DNA from: Candidatus Omnitrophota bacterium
GTDB lineage: Bacteria; Omnitrophota; Gorgyraeia; 2-02-FULL-51-18
Length of the DNA stretch: 6,072 bases
Assembly (NCBI GenBank): GCA_023247955.1
Contig: JAHFFL010000073.1
Span: forward strand, 1 to 6,072
Direction of reading: 5' to 3'
Part shown: positions 4,840-6,072 of the stretch, in pieces
How the letters are laid out: each line of letters starts with the position of its first letter
How positions within the stretch are numbered: the first letter of the stretch is position 1
Program-made: the position numbers and the translations under genes
The notes under the pieces: generated by a model
Databases searched by the model: none
The model's input: only the letters and a program-made list of their open reading frames with translations
Told to the model about the DNA's origin: nothing

Positions 4840-6072
4840 GGAAAAGTATTATAGCATCGGTGTAAACCAAAAGCACAGCCCAAACCGCGAGAATCATGAA
4901 GAGCGCGGCCGAGGGGATTTTCGCCTTCTCCGGCTGGAGCGCTCCGCCGGGTGAAGGATTTTGAAACACATAGGTCATTCCTGTTTCTTCAAGAAGAGTG
5001 AGATGATATTTTTGGACGGCCCCGTCCATCTTCGCCGGCGGTTTGCCGTTTTTATCTTTAAACCACACGAGGATACGCGCGTCTTGGAGCGCGTTGCGGC
5101 GAGTTTTAGGTTTGACCTGCGCAAGCGTCCCCGAAGAAGTCGCCCGATCGGCCAGCATGCCCAGGAGCGCGCCCGCATGCGGAAAATCCGACCAGAGAAG
5201 TTCGTCAGCGCGCGAATGGGCGCGGATAAGCTCCGTGATTCGGCGGTATTCGTCCTCGAAATAAATCGTAAATCCCTTCGCGTGAAATGGAGATCCGGAC
5301 GGCCGAAGAGTTGCCACGAGTGTCCGGTCCGCCCATACCCAGCGGGCTGTTTTTTCTTTGCTGTTCCATTCGAAAAGCGGCGCGGCAAACCAGAAAAATA
5401 AAACGATCAAAAGAAGGGGAAGCACAGTCGCCTTCCCGCCATGCTTGGGGTGGGCAGCCAGGCCGGTAAAAATCCCATCCAGTGCCAGCGCAGCCAAAAA
5501 AATAAAGCCGATAAGCCCATGCCCGCTAAAAAAACGCGGCGGGTGCGTCCACAAAAGCGGCCCCGTCGCCAAAATCCAACTGACGGGAAACAAGAACTCT
5601 CTTTTCTTTCCGCGCATCCGCCAAAAACCGACGAGCGCCAAAAGATAAATGAAAATGTCGATTTGAAGCAAACGGTTTTCTTTCACCTGAACGAAAGAAA
5701 AATATTCCAGCGCGGCCAATTGATACCCCAGAAGCGGCGCGGCAAGAAGCAGGCCGCCCACGGCCGCTTTCCACGCCGGGCCTCGCGCCGGTCGGTCGAC
5801 TATCCCGTACAGCACGCCGAAAAAAAGCACGAGAAATCCCATCCAGGTGTGCGTGTAAAAACAAAGCCCCAGCCATAAGGCCGCGGCCGGCGTTTTGCCC
5901 CGGGCAAGCCCCCGCATAAAAAAAAGCCCGAAGATAAATGCCAGATTAAACGCCGTAAGCGTCACCGAAGCCAAATAAAGAGACATCGAGGAGGACGCGT
6001 GAAGCAAAACCAAAAAAGCCACGCGTGGGGAATACAAACGGCCCGCGACATGCCAGACCGCCGCAAGAAGCG
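4817..6072 (-). CDS. Polytopic membrane protein, probable GT-C glycosyltransferase-like, 3' part (runs off right edge)
   Basis: About 417 codons are visible and the frame is open to the right edge. A TTG at 6037 is only an in-frame codon: the preceding residues (LLAAVWHVAGR) continue the protein, so its N-terminus is missing. The visible part has about nine hydrophobic segments in its first 240 residues, including WHVAGRLYSPRVAFLVLL, LGLCFYTHTWMGFLVLFFGV and a segment with PPRFFSGHGLIGF. This layout resembles family 39/83-type (ArnT-like) transferases, which use polyprenyl-phosphate sugars at the membrane. A soluble region of about 130 residues follows (EDEYRRITELIRAHSRADEL, DARILVWFKDKNGKPP), probably outside the cytoplasm. 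One last membrane helix comes near the C-terminus, with a KKK tail. The catalytic acidic loop expected in the first external loop lies off the window, so activity cannot be judged. It overlaps pilM by 23 bases and could glycosylate pilins or envelope glycans, but that is inference from position only. Confidence 0.65.
   Translation of the reverse strand, partial: LLAAVWHVAGRLYSPRVAFLVLLHASSSMSLYLASVTLTAFNLAFIFGLFFMRGLARGKTPAAALWLGLCFYTHTWMGFLVLFFGVLYGIVDRPARGPAWKAAVGGLLLAAPLLGYQLAALEYFSFVQVKENRLLQIDIFIYLLALVGFWRMRGKKREFLFPVSWILATGPLLWTHPPRFFSGHGLIGFIFLAALALDGIFTGLAAHPKHGGKATVLPLLLIVLFFWFAAPLFEWNSKEKTARWVWADRTLVATLRPSGSPFHAKGFTIYFEDEYRRITELIRAHSRADELLWSDFPHAGALLGMLADRATSSGTLAQVKPKTRRNALQDARILVWFKDKNGKPPAKMDGAVQKYHLTLLEETGMTYVFQNPSPGGALQPEKAKIPSAALFMILAVWAVLLVYTDAIILFHGSVKKK
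4820..4828 (-). other. A9 homopolymer in the overlap of the membrane-protein gene and pilM
   Basis: The minus strand carries nine consecutive As, read as three Lys codons before the TAA in the upstream frame and as part of QLKKNK in pilM. Loss of one A, or a +1 slip, would carry the upstream frame past its stop into the pilM frame. Runs of this length are known slippage-prone sites, but nothing here shows that slippage occurs. Confidence 0.5.
4848..4856 (-). promoter_or_regulatory. Extended -10 promoter candidate for pilM
   Basis: The minus strand reads TGCTATAAT, a perfect TGN plus TATAAT extended -10 element, ending 8 bases before the pilM ATG at 4839. No good -35 is present at 16-18 bases (the near-match TTTACA is only 7 bases upstream of the hexamer). 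Extended -10 promoters tolerate a weak -35. A start about 7 bases downstream would fall at, or within two bases of, the A of the pilM AUG. The box lies within codons for a hydrophobic helix (DAII), so chance occurrence is possible. Confidence 0.42.

Noticed and set aside
6035..6037. TTG as the start codon of the membrane protein
   Set aside because: The frame stays open upstream to the window edge and encodes hydrophobic sequence in keeping with the family, so the true start is outside the window.

Overview
The window is one block of genes all read on the minus strand, so transcription runs from the right edge to the left. It holds an almost complete type IV pilus alignment/secretin cluster, pilM-pilN-pilO-pilP-pilQ. 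Upstream (right) is the 3' part of a polytopic membrane protein that resembles a lipid-linked-sugar glycosyltransferase. Downstream (left) is the 5' part of an RNase E/G family ribonuclease. The secretin, together with the inner-membrane PilNOP set, implies a diderm (Gram-negative-type) bacterium. The sequence is moderately GC-rich. An uncultivated diderm lineage such as Omnitrophota or a relative is only an impression from the gene style and is not demonstrated here.

Layout, right to left. 6072-4817: the membrane glycosyltransferase-like gene, open through the right edge. 4839-3814: pilM, overlapping it by 23 bases. 3817-3107: pilN (4-base ATGA overlap). 3107-2523: pilO (1-base TGATG overlap). 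2526-2092: pilP (4-base GTGA overlap). 2095-599: pilQ (4-base GTGA overlap). 604-573: a good intrinsic terminator whose hairpin begins inside the last pilQ codon. 572-462: a short leader with two small overlapping hairpins. 461-1: the ribonuclease gene, open through the left edge. There is no gene-free stretch longer than about 140 bases, and no tRNA, rRNA, CRISPR array or mobile element was seen.

How the genes work together, by family knowledge. PilM is an actin-fold cytoplasmic ring protein that grips the INLLP tail of PilN. PilN and PilO form a periplasmic heterodimer. PilP bridges PilN/PilO to the N-domains of the outer-membrane secretin PilQ, through which the pilus passes. The tight overlaps suggest translational coupling at fixed stoichiometry. 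The motor ATPases, platform protein and pilins are not in this window.

I do not see a convincing new biological system here. The points most worth a second look are a consensus extended -10 box placed so that its transcript would start at, or within a base or two of, the pilM AUG (a possible leaderless internal transcript); the terminator followed by an attenuator-like leader before the ribonuclease gene; an A9 run in the overlap that could join two reading frames; and a charge-patterned Lys/Pro/Glu insertion in PilN.
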